NCBI RefSeq assembly: GCF_020905345.1
Contig: NZ_JAJJMO010000001.1
Location: forward strand, 5,208,001 to 5,272,000
Length of the DNA: 64,000 nt
Direction: 5' to 3'
Source: Flavobacterium pisciphilum
Lineage (GTDB): Bacteria; Bacteroidota; Bacteroidia; Flavobacteriales; Flavobacteriaceae
Below are positions 7,316-17,114 of this stretch, piece after piece (the stretch's first letter is position 1; each line of letters opens with the position of its first letter). The notes beneath the pieces were generated by a model that ran no database searches, was not told the origin of the DNA, and saw only the letters and a list, made by a program, of their open reading frames with translations. Both the position numbers and the translations under genes were made by a program.

Positions 7316-8319
7316 TGATTGAAATCAGTCACACATATACTTTGACATCTTTATGGCAAAAAGAACTTGCGAAAGAACTTATCGAAAAGCTAGGAGCAGA
7401 GTTAATTGGAGATAAGTTTTTGCAGATGCCAAAAAATATTGCAGATGGCGGGTTTTATTATACAGATGTAGTTCCTGGATTATCAGTAGTAATTTGGGAT
7501 TTAACATTTAAGCAAGACATTCTTATAAAAAGGGTTAAATCGAAAGATGATTTATATATAATTCATTATGATTTTAGTGATGAGATGAATTTGATTCATG
7601 TTGAAGGAATAAAACATAAAATTGGATACAAGGCAAATTTAGGACTGGGGGTATTTGATAATGCTATTGATAATGTATTTCAGCCAGTTGTAGGAGAACG
7701 CGTGTTTGCTATGCGATTATTAGTTGCTAAAGACTTATTGAAACTTACAGTTGCAAATGGAGTTATAAGAGATTCGAATAAACGCAAAATTAAAAGTGGA
7801 AAAAATACTCTTTTCTTTTACGATCATATTGATAGTAAAAGCAAGGTTATTTTGCATGCTATTAAAAGCAAATCCTTTCTAGATCCAGCTTTTGAAATAT
7901 ATTTACGAGGTGTTGCCTTGAGGTTATTAGCAAAATTTATAGATCGTTATTCAAATCTAGCTCCAATGCTTCACCATATAACGGAAAAAGAGGCAGAAAT
8001 TTTAAATACCACAAAAGATTATTTATTAGAGAACTTATATATAGGGTTTCCAGGTATCGATTTCTTAGCGGATATGGCTGGGATGTCAGTTTCAAAATAC
8101 ATGTCATTGTTTAAAAAAATGTTTATTGGTACGCCTAAAAATTTCTTTTTAAGAGAAAAAATGATTCTAGCCAATGAACTTCTTAAAAGTGAAAAGTTTG
8201 ATTCGTTGACGGATATTTCGCACGAATTAAACTATACCAAGCTAAGTTATTTTACTTCTATATATTTTCAACAATTCAACAGAAAGCCTTCTGAGGATTT
8301 TGTTAAGGCTACATTTTAA
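7315..8319 (+). CDS. AraC-family transcriptional regulator (second of a tandem pair)
   Basis: A 334-residue protein laid out like its upstream neighbour: an N-terminal sensor region beginning with an aromatic-rich ISHTYTLTSLWQKELAKEL, and a C-terminal AraC DNA-binding domain (FPGIDFLADMAGMSVSKYMS, then a second helix-turn-helix around DISHELNYTKLSYFTSI). The shared plan implies tandem duplication followed by divergence. Coupled, equally long paralogues could act as a heteromer or sense two related ligands. No transcription terminator separates them from the following gliding cluster. Confidence 0.86.
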   Translation: MIEISHTYTLTSLWQKELAKELIEKLGAELIGDKFLQMPKNIADGGFYYTDVVPGLSVVIWDLTFKQDILIKRVKSKDDLYIIHYDFSDEMNLIHVEGIKHKIGYKANLGLGVFDNAIDNVFQPVVGERVFAMRLLVAKDLLKLTVANGVIRDSNKRKIKSGKNTLFFYDHIDSKSKVILHAIKSKSFLDPAFEIYLRGVALRLLAKFIDRYSNLAPMLHHITEKEAEILNTTKDYLLENLYIGFPGIDFLADMAGMSVSKYMSLFKKMFIGTPKNFFLREKMILANELLKSEKFDSLTDISHELNYTKLSYFTSIYFQQFNRKPSEDFVKATF

Positions 8320-8413
8320 ATAGCGCATCCCTTTATTTTAGGGCATATAATTCATTTTTGTTTCGATTTTTAATACAGATTATTTAATAAAAAAAATATT
8401 GAATAATTTAAAT

Positions 8414-8444
8414 ATGTCTTAATCTGTTATTTTTTTGACATATT
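8414..8444 (+). promoter_or_regulatory. Putative control element upstream of the adhesin cluster, copy 2
   Basis: Second copy of the 31-bp element found at 6146-6176, differing at three positions. This copy carries a perfect dyad, TATGTC (8413-8418) and GACATA (8437-8442). It ends 44 bases before the PorP/SprF start codon. Confidence 0.55.
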
Positions 8445-8488
8445 TTATCATAAGTAACCTTTCTCTTTGTATTCTAAATTATTTAGTA

Positions 8489-9412
8489 ATGGAAAAGAAG
8501 AAAATAAGATTCATACTACTAGTATTATTTTTTTATAATGCTTTGTGGAGTCAACAAGATTCACAATACACTCATTACATGTATAATACGACAAGTATAA
8601 ATCCAGCTTATGCAGGTTCTCGAGGAGTAATGAGTATTTTTGGTTTACACAGAAACCAGTGGGTTGGATTAGATGGTGCGCCTCTTACTAATGTGGTATC
8701 TTTTAATACGCCTATTAATAATAGTAATGTAGGTTTAGGGATATCTGTTATCAATGATCAAATAGGGCCAATGGTTGAGAACGATATTGCTGCTGATTTC
8801 TCGTATACTATTAATACTTCAGCAAATTATAAATTATCTTTTGGATTAAAAGCAACAGCAGGTTTGCTTAACGTAGATTACACAAAATTAAATGTTTACG
8901 ATCCTACAGATCCAGAATTTCAAAATAATATCGATAATAAGTTTTCTCCAAATATTGGTGCAGGAGTTTATTTGCACTCAGATAAATTTTACGTTGGATT
9001 ATCACTCCCTAAAATACTAGAGAACAGCTATTTTGACAAAAGTGCTTATACTTATGTTGCGAGAGAGCGTATAAACTATTATTTAATGGCGGGATATGTT
9101 TTTGATTTAGACTACAACTTAAAATTCAAACCTTCATTATTAACAAAAGTGGTTGATGGAGCTCCTTTGCAAATGGATATATCTGCTAATTTTTTATTTG
9201 ACGATAAATTTACTGCTGGTGTTGCTTATAGATGGAGCGCAGCTTTAAGTGCAATGGTGGGTTTCCAAGTAACTGATGGGTTGTTAATAGGTTATGCTTA
9301 CGATGCAGAAACAACAAAGTTGGCAAATTATAATTCAGGTTCACATGAGATTTTTCTGCGTTTCGAACTATTTAAAAACTATGATAGAATCATTTCTCCT
9401 CGATTCTTTTAG
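8489..9412 (+). CDS. PorP/SprF-family outer-membrane protein
   Basis: A 307-residue exported protein with signal peptide (residues 1-20, ending NALWSQ) and the family's opening motif SQYTHYMYNTTSINPAYAG. The body is a beta-barrel-like series of amphipathic strands. SprF-type proteins support secretion and surface attachment of T9SS substrates carrying a type B C-terminal signal. The start was set at the ATG of MEKKKIRF rather than an upstream TTG because it begins the signal peptide. It heads a three-gene cluster with a PorE-like protein and a giant adhesin that has exactly such a signal. Confidence 0.9.
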   Translation: MEKKKIRFILLVLFFYNALWSQQDSQYTHYMYNTTSINPAYAGSRGVMSIFGLHRNQWVGLDGAPLTNVVSFNTPINNSNVGLGISVINDQIGPMVENDIAADFSYTINTSANYKLSFGLKATAGLLNVDYTKLNVYDPTDPEFQNNIDNKFSPNIGAGVYLHSDKFYVGLSLPKILENSYFDKSAYTYVARERINYYLMAGYVFDLDYNLKFKPSLLTKVVDGAPLQMDISANFLFDDKFTAGVAYRWSAALSAMVGFQVTDGLLIGYAYDAETTKLANYNSGSHEIFLRFELFKNYDRIISPRFF

Positions 9413-9497
9413 CATTCAGATTACTACAGAATAAACAGTGTGGAATTTTGATACAAACGAGAGTTCCATGTTTTATAAAAATTAATAAGATCAACAA

Positions 9498-11435
9498 ATG
9501 AAACTAAAATTACTTTTATTTTTTTTCTTCAGTATTAGTGTTGCTTTTGCTCAAAAAAGAGAAATTAAAGCTGCGGATAAAAATTTCGATCAATTTGCTT
9601 ATATCAATGCTATAAAAATCTATGAAAATATAGTAGAGAAAGGATATAAATCGACTGACTTATTTCAAAAGTTAGGTGATGGCTATTATTTCAATGGTGA
9701 ATTAATCAAAGCTGAAAAATGGTACAAGGCACTTTTTGATTTAAACGAAAAAGTACCTACTGAATATTACTATCGTTATGCACAAGCATTGAAAGCAATT
9801 GGCGATTATAAAAAGGCAGATGCAATCCTAGAGCAATTTAGCATGAAATCGGGTCAGGATAGTAGAGCTCAATTGTATAATAAACAAAAAGACTACCTAG
9901 AGGTGATTAAGAAAAATTCTGGACGATATACTGTTGAGAATGCTGGAATCAATTCAAAGTATTCTGATTATGGAACTAGTTTTCTAGGCAATCAATTGGT
10001 TTTTACTTCGGCTAGAGATACGATGGGATTCATAAAACGAAAAGACAAATGGACCAATCAGTCATTTACTAGTTTATATACTTCAATTATAGATGACAAC
10101 GGGAATTTAAGCACTCCAAAACGATTTTTGGGTGCAGTAACGACAAGAGTCAATGAGTCAACTCCAGTGTTTACCAAAGACGGACAAACGATGTATTTTA
10201 CCCGAAATAATTTTTTGGATGGGAAAAAACAAAAAAGTAAAGACAAGACAACTCTTTTAAAGATATATAAAGCTGTTTTGAAAAATAATGTATGGGCAGA
10301 TATTACTGAGTTGCCATTTAATTCTAACGAATATAGTGTGGCGCATCCAGCGCTTAGTCCAGATGAAAAAACGCTTTATTTTGCTTCGAATATGCCAGGA
10401 ACTAAAGGAACTTCGGATATATTTAAAGTAGCAATCAATACTGATGGAAGTTTTGGAATACCAGAAAACTTAGGAGACAAAATTAATACCGAAGGAAAAG
10501 AAACATTTCCTTTTATCTCAGAGACGAATGAATTGTATTTTGCTTCCGATGGGCATCCGGGATTAGGTGGACTAGATATTTTTGTTTCTCCACTAGAAAA
10601 AAACAATACCTACCAAAGAGTTTACAATATTGGTGCTCCAGTGAATAGCAATAGTGATGATTTTGCTTTTTGGATTAATACTCAATCTAAACATGGATTT
10701 TTCTCTACCAATAGGAAAGAAGCTGTTGGTTATGATGATATCTACAAATTGCAAGAAATTCTTCCTTTACAATTTGGATGTGAGCAAATACTTGTTGGAA
10801 TCATTACAGATGAGATCAGTACAATGCCATTGGCTAATACACAAGTACAATTATTTGATTCAAAATTCAACTTATTAAAAGAGGTGTCTACCAATGAAAA
10901 TGGGGCATATACTTTGGAAGTCGTATGTGAAGAAAGTTATTATTTGCGTGCAGTACATAAAGACTATGAAATAAAAGAAGTTAGTCTTACAACTCCAAAA
11001 ACAACTGGTAAAACCAAGCAAGATATTGCTTTAGGCAAACAAATAAAAACAGTAACGACAGGAGATGATTTAGCTAAAGTTTTTGGTATTTCAAATATTC
11101 ATTTTGATTTAGATAAATCAAATATTAATGCAAATGCAGCACAAGACTTAGCAAAAATTATAGCAGTTATGGATGAATATCCAACAATGAAAATAGCTAT
11201 TCAATCCCATACAGATAGCCGAGCAAGTGCACAATATAATCTTAAACTGTCTGAGAAAAGAGCACAGACAACGATACGATTTTTGATTAAAAAAGGTATT
11301 GATAAAAACCGATTAACAGCAAAGGGATATGGTGAATCTCAATTAGTAAATGGCTGTACTGATAATGTACCATGTACAGAAGCACAGCATCAAGCCAATA
11401 GACGTAGTGAATTCATTATTGATATGGGTAAATAA
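9498..11435 (+). CDS. PorE-like OmpA-family protein with TPR and beta-propeller
   Basis: A 645-residue exported protein with four regions after the signal peptide (MKLKLLLFFFFSISVAFAQ): TPR-like repeats (about 20-140), a WD40/PD40 propeller (about 150-420, with repeated LYFASN-type strands), a carboxypeptidase-regulatory-like domain (about 425-510), and an OmpA-type peptidoglycan-binding domain (about 535-640, IHFDLDKSNIN and QSHTDSRAS). This is the architecture of PorE, the T9SS lipoprotein that docks to peptidoglycan. No lipobox cysteine is evident here. It probably anchors a dedicated export complex for the downstream adhesin. Confidence 0.88.
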   Translation: MKLKLLLFFFFSISVAFAQKREIKAADKNFDQFAYINAIKIYENIVEKGYKSTDLFQKLGDGYYFNGELIKAEKWYKALFDLNEKVPTEYYYRYAQALKAIGDYKKADAILEQFSMKSGQDSRAQLYNKQKDYLEVIKKNSGRYTVENAGINSKYSDYGTSFLGNQLVFTSARDTMGFIKRKDKWTNQSFTSLYTSIIDDNGNLSTPKRFLGAVTTRVNESTPVFTKDGQTMYFTRNNFLDGKKQKSKDKTTLLKIYKAVLKNNVWADITELPFNSNEYSVAHPALSPDEKTLYFASNMPGTKGTSDIFKVAINTDGSFGIPENLGDKINTEGKETFPFISETNELYFASDGHPGLGGLDIFVSPLEKNNTYQRVYNIGAPVNSNSDDFAFWINTQSKHGFFSTNRKEAVGYDDIYKLQEILPLQFGCEQILVGIITDEISTMPLANTQVQLFDSKFNLLKEVSTNENGAYTLEVVCEESYYLRAVHKDYEIKEVSLTTPKTTGKTKQDIALGKQIKTVTTGDDLAKVFGISNIHFDLDKSNINANAAQDLAKIIAVMDEYPTMKIAIQSHTDSRASAQYNLKLSEKRAQTTIRFLIKKGIDKNRLTAKGYGESQLVNGCTDNVPCTEAQHQANRRSEFIIDMGK

Positions 11436-11476
11436 AAAGAATTTGGTTTTAGAAAATTCAATTTAAAAAACAAGTT

Positions 11477-14400
11477 ATGAAAAATATAAAAATAATAATA
11501 ACACTTTTTTGCTTCTTACCCTTAGTAGGGTTGGCGCAAACAGCTGATTTTACAGCTGTGAGCACTCCTGCCTATTGTTTTACAGACGGTACTATTACTG
11601 TAACTGCTACCAATACAGTTGGAAGAGTACAATATGAATTAGTGAGTTACAGAGCGGTAAGATCAGCAATCGGTGTTCCTCAAGATGATCCTTTTTTCTC
11701 GAATCTAGCTCCCGGAACGTATACAGTAGGAATATATGATGATAATAATACTACTACACCCATCACAAAAGAGGTAGTTGTAGAAGATCGTAGACCATCA
11801 AATACATTAACCATATCTAATATTTCATCTGCACAGCTTGCTTATTGTACAGGCAGTCCTGATCCAGGGGCAAGGCTATATACTACTATAAATGGTGGTT
11901 CAGCCCCTTATGATGTAGCAGTATTAGATGCTAGTGATAATATTGTAGATGAAATAACGAATACTTATAATCTATTTAATAGTTTTCTTGCTATACCTGC
12001 TGGAACTTACAAAATAAGAGTAAAGGATAATTGCGGAACTGTTGTTAATAGTAATAGTCCTCATGTAGTTAAACCTAATATAGTCTATGATTTTAACGTT
12101 TCAACACCTACATTTTGGTATTGGGATAATAATGTAAAAGTTACTCATAGCGGAGCAGGAACAGTATGCGACCCTGTGACAGATGCGTATTATGATTTTA
12201 ATTATTCTGGAGGTATACCAGTGATTACAGGAAATGATGTATTTCCTATATCTCAAGGGCCAGGAGTGTCAACTAGAATGTATGCTGTAGAATATGATGG
12301 CATAAAAACGCCGTATATGACATACGATGAACTTAGAGCTTATAAACAACCTTTACCAATCGACATTAACGCATGGAAACCAATGACGATGTGGGTTTCA
12401 ATTTGTGGGGTAGAAAAATCAACAGTTTATAATTTCCCTTCTAGAAAAAATGATTTTTTGCCTAAACTTATTGCAAACGCAGGGATAACATTTTACATTG
12501 CCGATGATAAATCAAATACGCTTTGTACACCAACGGGTTATGTGACTTTATCAAGATTTTCGTTGCTTTCTGGTTTTTGTGATCCACTTACTTTAACAGT
12601 TACTGAAAAAAATGGAGTAGAACCACCTAAACAATATACTATAACGGGAGCATCTCAAAATGATTTTGAAGCTCAGTTGGCCATAGGAAATACCTATATT
12701 TTAAAATTAACAGATGTAAATGGAAGCGAATTAAATAGGTTTTCTTATATAAATGTAACAAGAGGTCAATATCTAAATACAGGATCAAGAACAGAGATAT
12801 TTTTGGACCCTGTTCTTTTTCGTCCTTCGAATCAAGATGATTTACCATTTGAATTAGTCAGTATGGCCGATTTTAAAAATTTTGGAAAAAGCCAGTTAGG
12901 AATTAAGACTGATTATGCAATACCAGTTCCTTATACTATAACTGTGACCGGACCTAATGGATATAATTTTACAAAAACTATTAATACTACAAGTTATAAT
13001 GGAACACTAATTAGTAATAATTTGGCTGTAGGTGCTTATTCAGTTCGTATTAATTCGGTTACAGGTTGTTATGATAAAACTTTTCCAATTACATTAGATA
13101 GAATAATTGATAGAATTGCTGTTACAACTACAATTACGCCAGACCCTGTTGCGTGTGATCGCTATGTGAAAAGTATGAATTATAGAGTTCACAATCAAGG
13201 TGAACTAAGACCATATCCAAGTACTAGTTTTGAATCGATGTTTAATGTGCCTTTTGTGAATTTTGTTGTGGCTGATGGTCCAGCGGGTTTAGGTTATCCT
13301 TATGCAGTTGTAGGAAATTCTATAGGATGGAATATGTCATCACAAAATGTAACAGCAGTTTTTAGAGGTGATATCACAGGACTTTATAAAATAAATTTGG
13401 TTGAAGACAGAGCTCCTGGAAAACCTGTAATCGAGGGGCCATGGGAAGTTGATGTAAAATCAGAATTTCCTGTGTTTGATATGAATGGTTCAGGAGGGGC
13501 AATTTGTACAGGATCAACTACTGGTACATTGGGAGTAGTGATTAGAAATGCAACGAATCCAGTTTATTACTTAAAAAAAGCAACAGATAGCAATTACCCA
13601 GCAGTAGGACAAAGCTCAGCATACTTTCCTAACCTTGTGGCAGGAGATTATATGGTAAAAGTAGAAACAGCTTGTTACCCTACAGCATTAGAGGCTTCTT
13701 TTAAAATGGATTATATTAGTAATATTACTGATATAATTTCGGGAGCTAATGAGCTATGTGATACAGATCAATTAAATTTTTCTATAAAATCATTAGGTGC
13801 AGTAACTAATGTAAAATGGAAGCTTCCTGATGGAAGCATACAGACAACAGAAAATTTGGTATTAGATAATCCTCAAGCAGGGGAATATTCGGTAAATGTA
13901 ACAACCCGTTCAGGATGTATTGTTACCGATAAAATTGAGGTAAAAATAAAAGCAAGAGCTGTTGCTGCCGATATATTAGTGGCTGATAGTGTAATTTGTT
14001 CAGGAGAAACAACTACGTTGCAAGCTGCAAGTACTACTATAACAAATCCTTTATTTACTTGGTATAGTGATGCTAGCTTGACAAATGTTTTAGGTACAGG
14101 CGCTGATTTTACTACGCCAGTATTAGCGGCAAATAGTATGTATTATGTTACTGCACAAAGTGCTGATTTTTGCGAAAATATCCCAACTGAGGCTAAAGTA
14201 GTAACCGTTACGGTTAATTTATCAGCAACTGCAGCAGATATTATTGCCGATTCAGTAGGTACTTGTTCAGGAAGTACAGCAATTTTAAATGCAGATAGTA
14301 CAACCATTACCAATCCTATATTTACTTGGTATAGTGATGCTAATTTGACAAATGTTTTAGGCACAGGTGCAGATTTTACTACTCCAGTATTAACGGCAGA

Positions 14401-16897
14401 AGAAATTTATTATGTCACTGTTAAAGGTGATAATGCTTGCGAAAATTTGCCAGGAACTGCTAAAGAAGTGAATGTAACAATTAATCCAGCATTAGTTGTA
14501 ACTCCACCTGTACCTCAAATTGTAGGGAATCAATGTACTTTGCCAACTATCAATTTTGATAGTAATGATCCGGGAACTTTATATGTTTGGTCAGTTGACG
14601 ATTGGAGTATAGGTTTAGAAGATAATTGGATTTCAAGTCCTAATATACCTTCTTTTAAAGCAATTAATACAGGAACAACACCAGTAACTGCAACGGTAAC
14701 AGTACATCCAATAGGAACAGTTTGTGGGGCAGGATCATTTACGTTTACTATTACTGTAAATCCAGATATAGTTTTAACTCAACCAGCAGATCAAAAGATT
14801 TGTACAAACACTATCGTTTCAGAAATTGATTTTGTAAGCAATATAACAGGAACTACTTATAGTTGGGTAAACGATAACCCTAATATTGGTTTAGCTGCTG
14901 CTGGTACAGGAAATATTCCTGCTTTTACAGCAATTAATAATGATCATTTTACAGCAATTGCGACAATTACTGTGACACCAACTGCAAATGGTTGTATCGG
15001 GACTCCCGTTACATTTACAATTGAGGTAAATCCAGAAGGGAAAATAGATATATTAGGTAATCAGACAATCTGCATGGGAGAAACAGCAATGTTAAGTGCA
15101 AGCAGTATGAGCGTTATTAATCCAGAGTTTACTTGGTATAGTGATGAAACTTTGACTAATGTTTTATCCACAGATGCTATTTATAGTGTAAAACCATTGG
15201 TTACAACTATTTATTATGTAACAATAAAAGGAGATAATGCTTGTGAAGCAAATACAGGTATGCCAGTAACTGTAATAGTGAATGAAATAGTACCTCCAAC
15301 CGGGAATGCTACACAAGAATTTTGTTTAGCTTCAAATGCTACAGTTGCAGATTTAGTAACTAATGAAAGCAATGTTGTTTGGTATGATGCAGCAATCGCA
15401 GGAAACATAGTTTCATCGGGAACCGCTTTAGTAGATGGAGTAATTTATTACGGTTTATTAAATGTTGGAGCTTGTGAGAGCAGTACACGTTTAGCAGTAA
15501 CAGCAATAATGAATGAAGTAGTACCTCCAACCGGAAATGCTACACAAGAGTTTTGTTTGGCTTCAAATGCTACAGTTGCAGATTTAGTAACTAATGAAAG
15601 CAATGTTGTTTGGTATGATGCAGCAATCGCAGGAAACATAGTTTCATCGGGAACCGCTTTAGTAGATGGAGTAATTTACTACGGTTTATTAAATGTTGGA
15701 ACTTGTGAGAGCAGTACGCGTTTGGCAGTAACAGCAATAATGAATGAAGTAGTGCCTCCAACTGGAAATGCTACACAAGAATTTTGTTTAGCTTCAAATG
15801 CTACGGTTGCAGATTTAGTTACTAATGAAAGCAATGTTGTTTGGTATGATGCAGCAATCGCAGGAAACATAGTTTTATCGGGAACCGCTTTAGTAGATGG
15901 AGTAATTTATTACGGTTTATTAAATGTTGGAGCTTGTGAGAGCAGTACGCGTTTAGCAGTAACAGCAATAATTAAAGCTGACTTGCCGGGTGAAACTATT
16001 GGTTGGAATACTGCAGCTTGTATTGCCGATGAGGTAACTTATAAGACCTCTACAGGAATGTCGGATTACAATTGGATTGTGGCAGGAGGAACTATTAGTG
16101 CAGGAGGAAAATTAGATGATGATTTTGTAACAATTAAATGGACAACAGCAGGAAATGGTTCAGTTGGAGTAGCGTTTATTAATGCTTTTAATTGTGATCC
16201 GATTGTCACGATTCATTTTCCAGTAACAATAGCTGTTTGTTCAGATATTGCAATAGGAAAAGTGGTAAACAATCCAAAACCATCAGTTGGTGAGAATGTA
16301 ATATTTACAATAACAGCAAGTAATATAGGAACAGAAAGTTTTCAAAATGTAAGTATTAGCGAAATGTTGCCATCAGGGTATCAGTTTGTAAATGCAACAG
16401 CTTCTTCAGGAGATTATAATAATATCAGTGGAATTTGGAATGTCTCAAATATAGCTGCAGGAGCAACCCAAACGTTAACGCTAACAGCAAAAGTAATGGG
16501 TACAGGTGATTATCTTAACATAGCTTATTTGATTGATTCAACGCCTACAGATCATAATCCAGATAACAACCGCGCAGAAGCTGCTGTTGTTCCTGTGGGG
16601 ATAATTATCTATAATGCAGTTTCGGCCAATGGAGATGGGGTAAATGATTACTTTAAGATAGATGGTCTAGAGCATTATCCAGACAATACGGTAGAAATTT
16701 ATAATCGTTGGGGAGTTAAAATCTATGAAGCTGATGGTTACGGATTAAATGATAATGTATTCCGTGGTATTTCTGCAGGAAGAGCAACTATGAAAAAAGG
16801 GCAAGTTGTACCAGCTGGAACTTATTTTTATATACTGCGCTATAGACTAAATGCAGAATCAAGAATTGAAAAAAGCGGCTATTTGTATGTTAAGTAA
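11477..16897 (+). CDS. Giant T9SS surface adhesin with type B sorting domain
   Basis: An 1806-residue exported protein. After the signal peptide (ending PLVGLAQ) comes a long region of Ig-like beta modules, many with a Cys-bearing start such as ICSGETTTLQAAS. Three nearly identical 77-residue modules occupy about residues 1272-1500. A DUF11-type domain (about 1590-1700, KVVNNPKPSVGENVIFTITA) precedes the C-terminal gliding-motility-associated type B signal (VSANGDGVNDYFKI, then VEIYNRWGVKIYE). Such proteins are exported by type IX secretion and act in gliding or adhesion, as SprB does. It ends a cluster with PorP/SprF and PorE-like genes. Confidence 0.93.
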   Translation: MKNIKIIITLFCFLPLVGLAQTADFTAVSTPAYCFTDGTITVTATNTVGRVQYELVSYRAVRSAIGVPQDDPFFSNLAPGTYTVGIYDDNNTTTPITKEVVVEDRRPSNTLTISNISSAQLAYCTGSPDPGARLYTTINGGSAPYDVAVLDASDNIVDEITNTYNLFNSFLAIPAGTYKIRVKDNCGTVVNSNSPHVVKPNIVYDFNVSTPTFWYWDNNVKVTHSGAGTVCDPVTDAYYDFNYSGGIPVITGNDVFPISQGPGVSTRMYAVEYDGIKTPYMTYDELRAYKQPLPIDINAWKPMTMWVSICGVEKSTVYNFPSRKNDFLPKLIANAGITFYIADDKSNTLCTPTGYVTLSRFSLLSGFCDPLTLTVTEKNGVEPPKQYTITGASQNDFEAQLAIGNTYILKLTDVNGSELNRFSYINVTRGQYLNTGSRTEIFLDPVLFRPSNQDDLPFELVSMADFKNFGKSQLGIKTDYAIPVPYTITVTGPNGYNFTKTINTTSYNGTLISNNLAVGAYSVRINSVTGCYDKTFPITLDRIIDRIAVTTTITPDPVACDRYVKSMNYRVHNQGELRPYPSTSFESMFNVPFVNFVVADGPAGLGYPYAVVGNSIGWNMSSQNVTAVFRGDITGLYKINLVEDRAPGKPVIEGPWEVDVKSEFPVFDMNGSGGAICTGSTTGTLGVVIRNATNPVYYLKKATDSNYPAVGQSSAYFPNLVAGDYMVKVETACYPTALEASFKMDYISNITDIISGANELCDTDQLNFSIKSLGAVTNVKWKLPDGSIQTTENLVLDNPQAGEYSVNVTTRSGCIVTDKIEVKIKARAVAADILVADSVICSGETTTLQAASTTITNPLFTWYSDASLTNVLGTGADFTTPVLAANSMYYVTAQSADFCENIPTEAKVVTVTVNLSATAADIIADSVGTCSGSTAILNADSTTITNPIFTWYSDANLTNVLGTGADFTTPVLTAEEIYYVTVKGDNACENLPGTAKEVNVTINPALVVTPPVPQIVGNQCTLPTINFDSNDPGTLYVWSVDDWSIGLEDNWISSPNIPSFKAINTGTTPVTATVTVHPIGTVCGAGSFTFTITVNPDIVLTQPADQKICTNTIVSEIDFVSNITGTTYSWVNDNPNIGLAAAGTGNIPAFTAINNDHFTAIATITVTPTANGCIGTPVTFTIEVNPEGKIDILGNQTICMGETAMLSASSMSVINPEFTWYSDETLTNVLSTDAIYSVKPLVTTIYYVTIKGDNACEANTGMPVTVIVNEIVPPTGNATQEFCLASNATVADLVTNESNVVWYDAAIAGNIVSSGTALVDGVIYYGLLNVGACESSTRLAVTAIMNEVVPPTGNATQEFCLASNATVADLVTNESNVVWYDAAIAGNIVSSGTALVDGVIYYGLLNVGTCESSTRLAVTAIMNEVVPPTGNATQEFCLASNATVADLVTNESNVVWYDAAIAGNIVLSGTALVDGVIYYGLLNVGACESSTRLAVTAIIKADLPGETIGWNTAACIADEVTYKTSTGMSDYNWIVAGGTISAGGKLDDDFVTIKWTTAGNGSVGVAFINAFNCDPIVTIHFPVTIAVCSDIAIGKVVNNPKPSVGENVIFTITASNIGTESFQNVSISEMLPSGYQFVNATASSGDYNNISGIWNVSNIAAGATQTLTLTAKVMGTGDYLNIAYLIDSTPTDHNPDNNRAEAAVVPVGIIIYNAVSANGDGVNDYFKIDGLEHYPDNTVEIYNRWGVKIYEADGYGLNDNVFRGISAGRATMKKGQVVPAGTYFYILRYRLNAESRIEKSGYLYVK
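15290..15972 (+). repeat. Three 231-bp in-frame tandem repeats in the adhesin
   Basis: Units start at 15290, 15521 and 15752, each beginning with codons for VPPTGNATQEFC and ending near TAIMNE. Nucleotide identity between units is very high, with only scattered third-position and a few coding changes, much higher than between the other Ig-like modules. The third unit loses similarity near 15972. Confidence 0.95.
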
Positions 16898-16952
16898 AGC
16901 AAGTTTTAAAATAAAATTGCTAATAGTAAAAAATAGGAATTGTTTGTTTTTG

Positions 16953-16987
16953 GGTATTAATTGGTGGTAGATTAATACCAAGTTTTT
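16953..16987 (+). terminator. Probable terminator after the adhesin
   Basis: GGTATTAAT (16953-16961) pairs with ATTAATACC (16971-16979) around a 9-base loop, followed by a short T run. It lies 55 bases past the adhesin stop codon. Confidence 0.6.
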
Positions 16988-17114
16988 ATGAGAAAGGAGG
17001 GGAATGTATTTGTAGGTTATTTATTCTACTGCATACTCTCCTTACTCTTTTTAGTAATAGTCAATAAAAAAAACAAGCTAATTGTAAAATTGAGTTTGTG
17101 AAAAATAAAATAAA

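Noticed and set aside
14143-15870. Several antisense frames inside the adhesin gene, three nearly identical
   Set aside because: They are the reverse reading of the 231-bp repeats and neighbouring modules. The sense frame is clearly the gene.
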